This document shows, one piece after another, positions 1 to 8,690 of a stretch of DNA of 61,984 bases. Below the pieces are notes generated by a model. It saw nothing but the letters and a program-made list of their open reading frames with translations. It had not been told where the DNA came from and searched no databases. Source of the stretch: Waddlia chondrophila WSU 86-1044 (GTDB lineage Bacteria > Chlamydiota > Chlamydiia > Chlamydiales > CAMCWV01); NCBI GenBank assembly GCA_945882915.1, contig CAMCWV010000011.1, forward strand, positions 1 through 61,984. The letters are read 5' to 3'. How positions within the stretch are numbered: the stretch's first letter is position 1; every line of letters begins with the position of its first letter. The translations under genes and the position numbers were made by a program.

Positions 1-50
1 CGGGGCTTTGGCGCCGTCCAAGTTCCCATTTTCAGCTACGAGGAGTATAT
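1..50. repeat. family A palindromic element, right half cut by window edge
   Basis: The first 50 bases match the right half of the family A element, including the GGCGCC-containing arm and the outer end GAGGAGTATAT. The left half lies outside the window. It sits directly upstream of the rpmG promoter. Confidence 0.85.
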
Positions 51-62
51 CTCAACTGACAC

Positions 63-91
63 TTGTCTTTTAAGTAAGAGTATCATAGAAT
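63..91 (+). promoter_or_regulatory. predicted sigma-66/70 promoter of rpmG
   Basis: TTGTCT (63-68) and TAGAAT (86-91) are separated by exactly 17 bases, about 38 bases before the rpmG start codon. This agrees well with the housekeeping consensus TTGACA-N17-TATAAT. It may drive only rpmG, because hairpins separate that gene from lolE. Confidence 0.55.
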
Positions 92-128
92 TTTCGTTTT
101 TATAAGCTACGAAACTAGGAGATTTCCC

Positions 129-296
129 ATGGCAAGCGCCCGCGAAAACATTAAACTAAAAAGCACTCACCCAGAGAGCCACCACTACTACTTCACAATT
201 AAAAACAGAAAGACAAGCACAGAAAGACTCGAAATGAATAAATTCGACCCAACTCCTGGTATCCGTAAGCATGTTCTTTACAAAGAAGTGAAGTAA
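129..296 (+). CDS. rpmG: 50S ribosomal protein L33
   Basis: This 55-residue protein of the large ribosomal subunit begins MASARENIKLKSTHP and carries the L33 pattern (IKNRKTSTERLEMNKFDP, then RKHVLYKEVK). It has no cysteines, so it is the zinc-free (C-) form. The start is supported by AGGAG at 117-121. The order rpmG-lolE-lolD matches CT150-CT152 of C. trachomatis. The gene is too short for a 60-residue ORF cut-off. Confidence 0.95.
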   Translation: MASARENIKLKSTHPESHHYYFTIKNRKTSTERLEMNKFDPTPGIRKHVLYKEVK

Positions 297-360
297 CTCA
301 AAGCGTAAAAAAGTATTTTAAGGTGAGTGTTTAAGGAGCGAGCTTGCGAGCTTCTCCTGC

Positions 361-408
361 TATAGTCGATTAAATCTCAAATGACAGGCTGAGATTTAAT
401 TGACTATA
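361..408. repeat. family B palindrome, short core-less copy
   Basis: A near-perfect 48-base palindrome has arms beginning TATAGTCGATTAAATCTCA, with one mismatch in 19. Its ends match the 164-base family B element at 27471-27634, but the internal core is missing. It lies between rpmG and lolE and could act as a hairpin terminator. An imperfect AGGAG../..CTCCT hairpin lies just before it (333-358). Confidence 0.7.
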
Positions 409-483
409 ACTTATAGTTTTCTATTCTAAAAAAGATGTGTATAAAGATGTGGGTTTACTCCTCTTAAACCCCCTGTGAAAGTT

Positions 484-2178
484 ATGAAATTTGCCTTTTC
501 GGTCGCTTTCAAATATTTGATCCCTAGATGGCGGCAGCTGTCAGTCTCTGTCATTTCTGTGGTTTCAATCTTTGTCGTTGCTCTGGTGGTATGGCTAGTC
601 CTCGTCTTCCTCTCTGTGACAAATGGAATCGAAAAGGGGTGGATAGAAAAACTCATCGCCTTCAACGCCCCCCTACAACTCACACCAACAGACGCGTATT
701 ACAACTCCTACTACTACCAAGTCGACTCCATCAGTCAGGCCTCTCAGTACAGCCACAAAAGCCTAGGCGAGAAGCTCGCCTCCCCCGTTACCGACCCTTA
801 CGATCCAAACTCAGACGTCGAAGTCCCCACTTTTTGGGCGACTACTGAAGGCACCCCTCCCAAAGACATCGTCAAAGAAACTTACGCCGTCATCACCTCT
901 CTGCCAGACATCTCAAAGATGGCAGCCTCAGACCTGCGGATCAACGACTTCGAGGTCGCCTTCAGTAACATGCGCTTAAGACTCGTTAGAGGCGCCGCAC
1001 AAACCTTTATCACCCAAGCCTCCTACTTAACCTCCCTCGACGCCCTCAACCCCAAGCTGCAAAGCACACTCATCCCCCCAACGTCAAAAGACCTAAGCAA
1101 CATCCTCACGCAGGCGCCCCTATCTGGAAAGAGCGCCCAAGAAGATGCTCCTAATAGCGACAACAGACGCCCTCAAGCAGTCATCGACCAGGGCCTTCAG
1201 CGCTTTTACTCAAATGTTATCGACGGGGCCCCCACCTTAACCTTCTCATCACCTCCCGATACCCCACCGCTCTGGAGCTATGTACTCTCTTCTCCTAACA
1301 ACAAAAAAGAGATCATCCTCCCCTCTGACCTAGGTGCCGGGCAAGGCGTCCTCGTCGCCAAAAACTTTAAAAGCCACGGCGTACTGGTCGGAGACCGCGG
1401 GTACCTCTCTTACTACGCCCCCACAGCAAGCTCTGTACAAGAGCTGCGCATTCCCATTTACGTCGCAGGGTTTTACGACCCAGGAATCACCCCTTTAGGC
1501 GGCCGGTTTGTCCTCGTCAACAAAAGCATCACCTCTCTCATAAGAGCTACCGTGAGCGACAAAGACAAAACAATGGGCAATGGGTTCCAGATATGGATCG
1601 ACGACTTCAATCAAGCCGAAAATGCAAAAAAACTCATCGAAGAAAACCTGGAGAAGAAAGGACTCGCAAGCTACTGGCAAGTACAGACATTCCGCGAATA
1701 CGAGTTCTCTAAAGACATCCTTCAGCAACTCCAAAGCGACAAAATGCTCTTTGTTTTGATTGCCATCATCATCATTATCGTTGCCTGCTCAAACATCATT
1801 TCGATGCTCATCCTGCTCGTCAATGACAAGAAAATGGACATTGGCATCTTGCAGTCAATGGGCGCTTCTCCTTGGAATATTGGAGCCATCTTTGGAATCT
1901 GTGGATTTACAATGGGGATCTTAAGCAGCGCTCTCGGGACTGTTGCCGCCATCTTCACGCTACATAACCTTCAGTCCCTTGTCCACTTCTTGAGTGCTAT
2001 ACAAGGGCACGACGCCTTTCAGGCCTCCTTTTATGGAGACACACTCCCCAACGAACTAAGCTACGGCGCTCTTGGCTTTGTCCTCATCACAACGATAGCC
2101 TTCTCGGTGCTTGCCGGCCTTGTCCCCGCCATCAAGGCAAGCCTCATGCGCCCGGCAGCCATCTTACGGTCGGAGTAA
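484..2178 (+). CDS. lolE: ABC transporter permease, LolC/LolE-like (lipoprotein release)
   Basis: This is a 564-residue inner-membrane permease of the MacB/FtsX-LolCE type. Its N-terminal helix (about 21-45) is followed by a large periplasmic domain (about 50-415) and three helices (about 421-446, 465-492, 526-550), the standard topology. The LolD ATPase gene follows after only 4 bases, so the two form one transporter that would extract mature lipoproteins from the inner membrane. The periplasmic domain is clearly larger than in E. coli LolC/E (about 400 residues in total). The ATG at 484 is chosen over a GTG three codons upstream; neither has a convincing Shine-Dalgarno. Chlamydiae have a single LolE-type permease, so a homodimer is likely. 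A MacB-like role cannot be excluded. Confidence 0.85.
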   Translation: MKFAFSVAFKYLIPRWRQLSVSVISVVSIFVVALVVWLVLVFLSVTNGIEKGWIEKLIAFNAPLQLTPTDAYYNSYYYQVDSISQASQYSHKSLGEKLASPVTDPYDPNSDVEVPTFWATTEGTPPKDIVKETYAVITSLPDISKMAASDLRINDFEVAFSNMRLRLVRGAAQTFITQASYLTSLDALNPKLQSTLIPPTSKDLSNILTQAPLSGKSAQEDAPNSDNRRPQAVIDQGLQRFYSNVIDGAPTLTFSSPPDTPPLWSYVLSSPNNKKEIILPSDLGAGQGVLVAKNFKSHGVLVGDRGYLSYYAPTASSVQELRIPIYVAGFYDPGITPLGGRFVLVNKSITSLIRATVSDKDKTMGNGFQIWIDDFNQAENAKKLIEENLEKKGLASYWQVQTFREYEFSKDILQQLQSDKMLFVLIAIIIIIVACSNIISMLILLVNDKKMDIGILQSMGASPWNIGAIFGICGFTMGILSSALGTVAAIFTLHNLQSLVHFLSAIQGHDAFQASFYGDTLPNELSYGALGFVLITTIAFSVLAGLVPAIKASLMRPAAILRSE

Positions 2179-2182
2179 CAAA

Positions 2183-2875
2183 ATGTCTGAGCCATCACTG
2201 ATTTCCAAAGCGCCTATTTTGCGAGCAGCACACCTTTGCAAGTCGTTCTCTCATCCCTGCAAAGTAAGTATCTTAAATGGAGTCAACCTAGAGCTTATCT
2301 CTGGTCAAAGCCTAGCTATTATGGGAAGATCTGGTGAAGGAAAAACAACTCTTCTGCACATCCTGGGGACATTAGAAGAGGCCTGCTCTGGAGTATTAGA
2401 GATCAACGGCAAGCTTGTTACAGGCAAAAACCGCCACATCTTACGCAACCAACACATCGGGTTCGTCTTTCAGGCCTACCATCTACTCGATCACTACTCA
2501 GCCATCCAAAACGTTTTGATGCCCGCACGCATTGCTGGCAAAGACGTCAGCAAGGGCTCTGATGCCTATTTAAGAGCAGAACATCTCCTTGAAAGCGTAG
2601 GCCTAATAGATAGGCAATCCTTTCACACCAAGCAACTTTCTGGTGGCGAGCGTCAACGTGTTGCTATTGCAAGAGCTTTGTGCAACGACCCTGACATCAT
2701 CCTTGCTGATGAACCCTCAGGGAACCTCGACAGCCACACCTCAGAAAAAATCCACAATCTTCTTCTTGATTGCGCCCGCGTGGGTGGCAAAGCTCTTATT
2801 GTCGCTACGCATGACAAAGAGCTCGCCTCGCTCTGCGCTAGCACTGCTTGGCTCAGAGACGGCACCCTCCACTAA
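2183..2875 (+). CDS. lolD: ABC transporter ATP-binding protein LolD
   Basis: This 230-residue ATPase carries a Walker A GRSGEGKTT (about 48-56), a Q-loop FVFQAYHLL, the ABC signature LSGGERQRVAIARAL, Walker B IILADEPSGNLD and the switch histidine in VATHD. The NLD after Walker B is typical of the LolD/MacB/FtsE group. The ATG at 2183 follows the lolE stop by 4 bases. A longer in-frame reading from 2111 would overlap lolE by 68 bases and lacks family similarity. It powers the LolE permease. The gene is convergent with mgtE, with 14 bases between the stop codons. Confidence 0.92.
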   Translation: MSEPSLISKAPILRAAHLCKSFSHPCKVSILNGVNLELISGQSLAIMGRSGEGKTTLLHILGTLEEACSGVLEINGKLVTGKNRHILRNQHIGFVFQAYHLLDHYSAIQNVLMPARIAGKDVSKGSDAYLRAEHLLESVGLIDRQSFHTKQLSGGERQRVAIARALCNDPDIILADEPSGNLDSHTSEKIHNLLLDCARVGGKALIVATHDKELASLCASTAWLRDGTLH

Positions 2876-2889
2876 ACCTGCGCTTCGCG

Positions 2890-4362
2890 CTAGAGGAAGA
2901 AGTGGCCGACGACTTGGGCAAGCAGGAAGTACATAAGCATTGACAAAACGTCATTGAAAGCAGTGATAATAGGACCCGAGGCAATGGCGGGATCAATGCG
3001 CATGCGGGCAAAAATAAGAGGTGAGAATACCCCTAAAAGAGTAGCTGTTAAACAAGCGCCGCAAAGGCCCACGCTTACCACAACGCCAACAGCCAGCGGG
3101 TTATCACCAAAGTTGTGCAGCCCTGCAAGGTTAAGAACAAAGACAATGACTCCGCAAAGACCGCCAAAGGCAATACCAATGAAAAGCCCCACAGCCATCT
3201 CTTGAGTAATTGCAGCCGCACGTCCTCCAGAAGAGAGCATCCCCGTAGCCATACTACGCACAAGAACCGTGCTACACTGAATTCCAACAGCACCCGACAT
3301 TCCTGTCACAAGTGGAACGAAGAAAATTACCAAAGTGAAAAATTGGCCAATGACGTTTCCAAAGAAAGACATCATCGTCGCACTGATGAACCCCCCAAGA
3401 ACAATCACAAGCAGCCAAGGAGCTCTAGCCAAGAACCTTTTGATTCCAGGCTCGTACGCACCAAGATCTTCACTAGTACCCGCCATCCGCGTGATCGTTT
3501 CATCGGCAATATCTTCTATTAACTCAACGACATCTTCGTAGGTAATCACCCCTAAAAGGTAATTATCCCCATCCACAACAGGAAGTGTAGGAACCTTATA
3601 ACGCTCAACAATATCAACAACCTCATCACGCGTGGCATCTGGCAGAACTTTATGCTGCACCAATTGCATTACTTGACGCAGCGGAAGATGGTGTGGGTTA
3701 ACAATAAAATTACGCGCAGGAACAAAGCCTTGCAGCTCCCCAGCTTGGTTAAGAACAAAAATGAGCCGCGGATCAATACCTGGATTGTCGCGAATATAAC
3801 CTGCTGCCTCACCAATGGTCACATCCATCGTAAAAGCAAAAAACTCATTAGTCATCAAACGGCCAGCTGTATTACGTCCGTGCTTTTGCAACGAGCGAAT
3901 ACGCGAGACTTTTTCTTCGTCTAGCAACTCCAAAACACGGCGAAAGCACCTATCAGACATGTCATCGAAAACCCAAACAGCTTCGTCAGTGGGCATGTTG
4001 GCAATAAGCTCTGTAATTTCCTTGTCGCCTAAAATGCGAAAAATTTCCATCCGCGTGTTTTTGTCGGTATTCAGCATGAACTCGATTTTTGCTTCGAGAC
4101 CGGGAAGGTTCTGATAAACGACAGGACGGGCGCTTACAGGCAAGCGGCTAACTGCGTAGGCAAGGTCAATAGCCGTGTGTTCGCTAGCAATCTTGGCTAC
4201 GTCATGAAGCATGACACTAGAGGTTTGTTTGTGAAAAGCTTCGACAAGCTGGCGACTCAACAAGTCGTCTAGTTGACTTGTTTTGGACTCCATCAAATTA
4301 CCAACGGCTGGAGAATCTTCAGTTTCGCGAACCCCCATATCATCGTCATGACTCGATTCCAT
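2890..4362 (-). CDS. mgtE: magnesium transporter MgtE
   Basis: At 490 residues this is close to the usual MgtE length. It has an N-terminal superhelical domain (about 45-160, with repeats like MPTDEAVWVFDDM), paired CBS domains (about 165-285, including YKVPTLPVVDGDNYLLGV), the plug helix and five membrane helices (about 305-490). The membrane part holds the conserved GFISATMMSFF and TGMSGAVGIQCST segments lining the Mg2+ pore. The cytosolic domains gate the channel by sensing Mg2+. The start is well supported by AGGAGG five bases upstream. A second Mg2+ transporter, CorA, is encoded at 53988. No Mg2+ riboswitch is visible upstream. Confidence 0.93.
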   Translation of the reverse strand: MESSHDDDMGVRETEDSPAVGNLMESKTSQLDDLLSRQLVEAFHKQTSSVMLHDVAKIASEHTAIDLAYAVSRLPVSARPVVYQNLPGLEAKIEFMLNTDKNTRMEIFRILGDKEITELIANMPTDEAVWVFDDMSDRCFRRVLELLDEEKVSRIRSLQKHGRNTAGRLMTNEFFAFTMDVTIGEAAGYIRDNPGIDPRLIFVLNQAGELQGFVPARNFIVNPHHLPLRQVMQLVQHKVLPDATRDEVVDIVERYKVPTLPVVDGDNYLLGVITYEDVVELIEDIADETITRMAGTSEDLGAYEPGIKRFLARAPWLLVIVLGGFISATMMSFFGNVIGQFFTLVIFFVPLVTGMSGAVGIQCSTVLVRSMATGMLSSGGRAAAITQEMAVGLFIGIAFGGLCGVIVFVLNLAGLHNFGDNPLAVGVVVSVGLCGACLTATLLGVFSPLIFARMRIDPAIASGPIITAFNDVLSMLMYFLLAQVVGHFFL

Positions 4363-4496
4363 GTGGCCCTCCTAACGTATAGTCTGGTCTATTAAGTGAT
4401 TTAAGAATTTCTCTGGGAGAAAAAGTGCACTTGCAGAAGTGCCAAATTAGAATACCACTTCTCGGGGGGAAAAGGCAAGGATAAAGGGGAAGGTGG

Positions 4497-4758
4497 CAAG
4501 TCCGGAGTGAGCGGTAGCGTTGCTCTTTGGAGTGCTGGGACAAGTCCAACGCTTTCATCAGACCTCGACTTGGCGAGGTCTGTACGGAAGATTGCAATGC
4601 AAATGCTGGAAAAAGCGTAATAGTTCATATGCGCCGACGAAGGAGGGGTATGTGAACTGTTACACAAAAGCTTATATAGCCGTGACAAGTCCCGGCTAAT
4701 GAAAGCGTTGGACAGGTCCCAGCACTCCAAAGAGTTCGCTTCGCTCGCTCCGGACTTG
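4497..4758. repeat. family E element: 262-base inverted repeat with ~60-base arms
   Basis: The left arm (4497-4558, CAAGTCCGGAG...GCTTTCAT) is the reverse complement of the right arm (4699-4758), with a few mismatches clustered around GCGGTAGCGTTG. The ~140-base interior contains a GACCTCG/CGAGGTC hairpin (about 4561-4580) and GGTATGTGAACTGTTAC, the same 17-mer that ends the family F repeats. It fills the mgtE-TPR intergenic space and has no coding capacity, so it is MITE-like. Confidence 0.75.
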
Positions 4759-4774
4759 TTAGTTAGCATCTGCC

Positions 4775-4796
4775 CATCCTGTTCTTGTATTTCTCT
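4775..4796. repeat. family K fragment (ATCCTGTTCTTGTATTTCT)
   Basis: This short match to the arm of the family K repeats (compare 55030-55050 and 60200-60235) ends 10 bases before the TPR gene stop codon. K arms recur next to gene 3' ends in this window. Confidence 0.5.
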
Positions 4797-4805
4797 ATCG
4801 CCAGC

Positions 4806-6602
4806 TTAGGGCTGTTCGTCGATGTAGCCGAGGCTGAGCTTTAGCGCGTCGAAGAAGCGTCGAAAAAGGATGGTTGTGCGGAGGGTGTCAAGCCAAGGGT
4901 CGATCATCATCTCATCTAATGGGGGAAGAGCATCGCTCACTTCTGCTTTGCGCAAGAAATGCATTGCAGCGTTACAGTGCCCCGTTAATGAGTAAAGACA
5001 GACGAGCGTGTAGTAAACTTCAGTGCTTCCAAGGGAGGCCCCTCGCAAGAGTTTCTGCTCGGCTTGTCTGATGAAGTCTTGTCCTAAATTAGGCTGCGAA
5101 GGATCTACAAGCAACTGACTCAGATGAAGGAGTGTAAAGCCCCAGTCATTCCAAAGCTGTTCGTTCTCCTCTTGTTCTCCGGCAAGCGTTTCAAAAAGAG
5201 CAATTGCCTTGTGAAAGCAGTCAATATCTGCAGAAAGCTCGCCAAGATGAGTCATTGAAACAGCTAGCGCATGACGCCCTTCAAAGAACGTCGGGTCAAG
5301 CTCTACGGCAACCTTTAGCACTTCTACAGCCCTTATATAGGTCTCTTCGCTATCGTGGAAGTCGCCAAGAAAATCTAGCGCACAGCCAAGATTATAGAGC
5401 CACTCGACTTCACCGCACCCTTGCAAGCCACCACGCATAGCAATCGACTGCTCAAACTTCTCAACAGCAAGCTCGAGAGAGGCGCTCTCGTATGTAAGCT
5501 CCCCTTTTTTAAGGAGACACTCACCCCAACGGTTCCAAAACTGAGGATAGAAAGTCCCTTGCAAAATCACCGCTTGGTGACACGCAAATTCGGCTTTACT
5601 AATCCACTCAATAGAACCTTCAGCATCCCCTATCAGGAAGTAAGAAAGAGAAAGCCCGTACCATGCCCAGTGAGAAGAACTGTCTAAAGAAATCGCGTAT
5701 TCAAATCGATCGATTGCTCTTTGGTAGTAATCCAGCTCGTCGAAATAATAGCCAAGTTCATTTAAGCAGTTACTGTATAAACACCAATACTCAGGATTCT
5801 CAGGATCCATTTTAAGCACTTCAAGTGCTAGGGCTTCTGCCTGCTTGATCAAATCTAACTGCTCGGTAGAAGAGCCCAAAAGAAGGAGCGCTTCAGCTCT
5901 GCAAGCGGCTAAAGAATCATCAAAAGAGCCGTCTGCTGCTCTATGCCCTTCGGCAATAATTAACTTTTCGAGAGCTTCTTCTAAGAACTTCCAGTCGTGC
6001 GTCTGCCGGCCAGCTTCAATAAGAAGCCTAGACCACTCAACCCAAACTTCAGTATCTTGAAATTTCGAATCCCTGTTAATCGCTTCAAGCTTTTCAAAAG
6101 AAGCAATCGCCCTATTGAGGTGTTCTTGGAGAGCGCTCAATGCATAGAGCTCGCGAGACACCGCCGCTAAGTGGTACCACCCTTGGGCGTTTGTAGGATC
6201 AAACTTGCAGCTTTTTTCATAAGAATTGACCGCTTGGAAAAAAAACGCCTGATCATTAATAAGGCGGCCAAGTTGAAGTGTCGCATCTCCATAATCTCGC
6301 CAGAATGTCGCTTCACGGCAATCGAACGGCAAAACTTTTTGAAATTTTTTGAGGGCGCATTGGAGATCCAAGGCCTCGCCAGATACTTGATGTAATCCCG
6401 ACCAGGAAAGTCCCCACTGCCAGTAAAGATTAACAATGGCTGTGTTTTCAAGAGGATTGTTTCCAACAGGGCAAATTGCCTCAGCTTTTGAGAACAACTC
6501 GTCCGCCTTTCGGAAGCAGTCGGTGTCGCTGGATGATGCCCCCAAACTGGTGAGCTCCTGAGCTTCACGGAAGAATGTGTCAAAAGGGGTGAAATTGGTC
6601 AT
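4806..6602 (-). CDS. tetratricopeptide-repeat protein
   Basis: This 598-residue soluble protein has no signal peptide and no membrane segment. It consists of degenerate 34-40-residue TPR units from end to end, for example around DPTNAQGWYHLAAVSREL, DPENPEYWCLYSNCLNELG, SSSHWAWYGLSLSYFLIGD and DPTFFEGRHALAVSMTHLG. Units are often spaced by acidic/aromatic stretches such as YYFDELDYYQRAIDRFEYA. Such solenoids bind other proteins. The ligand is unknown and no catalytic domain is visible. It lies on the same strand as mgtE but is separated from it by family E, so it is probably transcribed on its own. A TPR-rich hypothetical next to mgtE may also exist in Chlamydia (CT195 region), but I am not certain of that. 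Confidence 0.8.
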   Translation of the reverse strand: MTNFTPFDTFFREAQELTSLGASSSDTDCFRKADELFSKAEAICPVGNNPLENTAIVNLYWQWGLSWSGLHQVSGEALDLQCALKKFQKVLPFDCREATFWRDYGDATLQLGRLINDQAFFFQAVNSYEKSCKFDPTNAQGWYHLAAVSRELYALSALQEHLNRAIASFEKLEAINRDSKFQDTEVWVEWSRLLIEAGRQTHDWKFLEEALEKLIIAEGHRAADGSFDDSLAACRAEALLLLGSSTEQLDLIKQAEALALEVLKMDPENPEYWCLYSNCLNELGYYFDELDYYQRAIDRFEYAISLDSSSHWAWYGLSLSYFLIGDAEGSIEWISKAEFACHQAVILQGTFYPQFWNRWGECLLKKGELTYESASLELAVEKFEQSIAMRGGLQGCGEVEWLYNLGCALDFLGDFHDSEETYIRAVEVLKVAVELDPTFFEGRHALAVSMTHLGELSADIDCFHKAIALFETLAGEQEENEQLWNDWGFTLLHLSQLLVDPSQPNLGQDFIRQAEQKLLRGASLGSTEVYYTLVCLYSLTGHCNAAMHFLRKAEVSDALPPLDEMMIDPWLDTLRTTILFRRFFDALKLSLGYIDEQP

Positions 6603-6731
6603 ATACTAAAGATGCTAAACCTCTCAGGGATTTCCCACAATTGGAAAAGGGAGGAAAAGCTGTGAAAAATAATTAAGGCTTCTCCTAGGGAAATGGATGG
6701 GATCCAATGGACAAAGCGAACAAAAGGTCGT

Positions 6732-6763
6732 AAACAACTCCTCCCTAAAGGAAGGGGTTGTTT
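6732..6763. terminator. possible bidirectional hairpin terminator
   Basis: AAACAAC...GTTGTTT flanks a CTCCTCCC/GGAAGGGG stem with a TAAA loop. It is imperfect, but it lies downstream of the epimerase gene on the minus strand and upstream of the TPR gene. Bases 6603-6731 show no other feature. Confidence 0.3.
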
Positions 6764-6772
6764 ACTCCAATA

Positions 6773-6895
6773 AACCCCAGATTGAGCAGTTTGCAGAAAT
6801 AAAATTCTGATTTACAGTGACCCTCTCTCTTGCAGAATTCATGGAGGGTGACGATAAATCAAAATTTTATTTTTGCAAACTGCTCAATCTGGGTT
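6773..6895. repeat. family D palindromic element
   Basis: A 123-base inverted repeat has ends AACCCCAGATTGAGCAGTTT / AAACTGCTCAATCTGGGTT and inner arms GCAGAAATAAAATT / AATTTTATTTTTGC. A remnant of the same end is seen at 33139-33160. The right end runs into the epimerase gene and supplies its last codons and stop. Confidence 0.75.
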
Positions 6896-8272
6896 AAAAA
6901 TTTCCGATATTTTTGTTTTCCGAAAATTAAATATTTTTAAAACATCAGATGTCACCCAGACTAAAGCGACAAAATTCCCGATGATTCCACCAGGCAGCGT
7001 ATAGTAAACCTGGTCGTGAATTAAGGTTCCGCCCTCTAGCTCACTGAAGGTATGGGTGTGATGCCAGTTTTTATAAGGCCCCTTGAGCATGCGATCGACG
7101 AAAAAGTTTCCGCTATTGAATTCCTCAATCAGGGTTTTCCAACGAATCGGAATTCCTCGCACTTTGAGTTTATAATAAATAAGAGTGTTCTTGGTGATTT
7201 TAGGGTCGGAAACCTTTTCGATTTTAAAGTTTAACCAATCGGGGGTGAGGGTTTCCAAGTTTCCGGCCTCTGAGAAGAAATCAAAGACCCTCTCTCTTGG
7301 CGCCTTAACCCATTGATAGGCCTTCAAAGTATAGGCACCTTTAATCCCAAGGGGCGAAAGAAGATCATTGAGCGCGTTTTCGATATTTGGAAAATTAAAT
7401 TTAAAACCAATATTAAGGGCCTTGGCGGAACTGACTTTTTGTGACGATAAAATAATTGTAGCCATTTCACCGAATGCAAATTTAATCGCAGCTTTAGGCA
7501 CCTGAAAAAAGGCGGGACGGCCTATCGATTGGGATAGGGCACGGGTAAATATCTTGTTACTAACTGGATTTGGCGCGACCCCATTGATAATTCCAGCCGT
7601 ATTATTTTCCAGTACAAAAATATACAGATCCAAAAGATCCTGCAGGTGAATCCAGCTCATCCATTGGGTGCCAGAACCTAGCGGGCCTCCCAGACCCATT
7701 CTGAAAATGGGGAGCATCTGCCCCAAGGCACCGGAATCGGTTCCTAATACTATCCCTACGCGTATCACCGCTACACGCAAAAGTAACTGCGCCTTCAGTG
7801 TTTCCTCTTCCCATTGCCGGCACACCTCGGGTAAAAAGCCCCGACCCAGCTCTGATGATTCACTGAGCTCTTCATTTTCGCGGTCCCCGTAATAACCGAT
7901 CGCAGATGTGCCGATAAGAACCGAAGGTTTTTGCGTAAGTCTTTCCAAACCAAGCACTAAATTTTGGGTTCCAAGGACTCTCGATTTCAATATTGCGCTT
8001 TTTCGATTTTGGGTCCAACGCGATCCTGCTACCGGCTCTCCGGCTAAATGAATCACACCAAAGGCCCCCTCTAGCGCCTCCGATGGAGGCAGACCAGATA
8101 TCGGATCCCACGAGAAATATTCTACCGGTAAAGATTTTTTATCTTCATAGCTATTTTTGTCCCTAGTTAGAATTCTAACTAGGTAGCCACGTTTTAAAAG
8201 AGAGACGGTCAAAGCTGTTCCAACAAAGCCAGTTCCACCTGTAAGAACAATGATTTTTTTATTCGATTTCAA
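6884..8272 (-). CDS. TIGR01777-type NAD(P)-dependent epimerase fused to an SRPBCC domain
   Basis: Residues 1-300 are an extended short-chain dehydrogenase of the YfcH/TIGR01777 family: nucleotide-binding LTGGTGFVGTAL (about 10-21), GVIHLAGEPVAGSRW, GTSAIGYYGD with the Tyr of the active site, and WMSWIHLQDL, followed by the DUF1731-like region. Residues about 318-462 form a START/SRPBCC lipid-binding-like domain (APRERVFDFFSEAGNLE, IPIRWKTLIEEF, HDQVYYTLPGG). The family is usually about 300 residues, so this is a fusion. The substrate is unknown. It overlaps the upstream OsmC gene by 14 bases, so the two are co-transcribed. The terminal NPD and stop codon lie inside repeat D. The gene looks more AT-rich than its neighbours. 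Confidence 0.85.
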   Translation of the reverse strand: MKSNKKIIVLTGGTGFVGTALTVSLLKRGYLVRILTRDKNSYEDKKSLPVEYFSWDPISGLPPSEALEGAFGVIHLAGEPVAGSRWTQNRKSAILKSRVLGTQNLVLGLERLTQKPSVLIGTSAIGYYGDRENEELSESSELGRGFLPEVCRQWEEETLKAQLLLRVAVIRVGIVLGTDSGALGQMLPIFRMGLGGPLGSGTQWMSWIHLQDLLDLYIFVLENNTAGIINGVAPNPVSNKIFTRALSQSIGRPAFFQVPKAAIKFAFGEMATIILSSQKVSSAKALNIGFKFNFPNIENALNDLLSPLGIKGAYTLKAYQWVKAPRERVFDFFSEAGNLETLTPDWLNFKIEKVSDPKITKNTLIYYKLKVRGIPIRWKTLIEEFNSGNFFVDRMLKGPYKNWHHTHTFSELEGGTLIHDQVYYTLPGGIIGNFVALVWVTSDVLKIFNFRKTKISEIFNPD

Positions 8273-8690
8273 ATGTGAAATATCGATCCGTTTTTACAGA
8301 ATTTAAAATAAAACCATCATTAGATGCTCTTTCTGCTAGCTTAAGAGCCTTTTCACGATCTGATGGCTTAAATATTTTGACATGAATTTTTATGCTTTTC
8401 ATAGTCACTTTATGATTAGTTTGATCCTTTTCAACAACCAGCTGAGAATGGGCCTTGACCGAATCAAAACTCAATTTTGAGTTTTCAGCGTAGACTTTAA
8501 AGGTTGCGATAAAACAATTTGTGAGCGCGTGATTAAATAGATCCTCCGGGCTCAAGGCGCCGCCTGAACCCAAAAATTCTTTAGGAACACAGCACTCAGA
8601 GGAGTGCTGTTGACTCTGGGTCACCCAGGTGCCGCGGGTGCCAGATTGGGCGGCCGTTTGGGATTCAAAAAATAATGGGTATTTAATCAT
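8259..8690 (-). CDS. OsmC-family protein
   Basis: This 143-residue protein has the OsmC/Ohr fold signature LSPEDLFNHALTNCFIATF, where Cys59 occupies the peroxidatic position, and the later helix KALKLAERASNDGFILNSV. In classical OsmC/Ohr that helix carries the second reactive Cys (CP or CPIS); here Asn/Asp/Gly replace it. It may therefore use a one-Cys mechanism or have another role, such as organic hydroperoxide or thiol handling. It is the first gene of a pair with the epimerase, overlapping by 14 bases. A GGGGG-rich stretch upstream (about 8697-8703 on the complement) could serve as the ribosome-binding region. Confidence 0.8.
   Translation of the reverse strand: MIKYPLFFESQTAAQSGTRGTWVTQSQQHSSECCVPKEFLGSGGALSPEDLFNHALTNCFIATFKVYAENSKLSFDSVKAHSQLVVEKDQTNHKVTMKSIKIHVKIFKPSDREKALKLAERASNDGFILNSVKTDRYFTFEIE

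Noticed and set aside
2111-2182. N-terminal extension of lolD
   Set aside because: It overlaps lolE by 68 bases and lacks similarity; the ATG at 2183 gives the normal LolD start.
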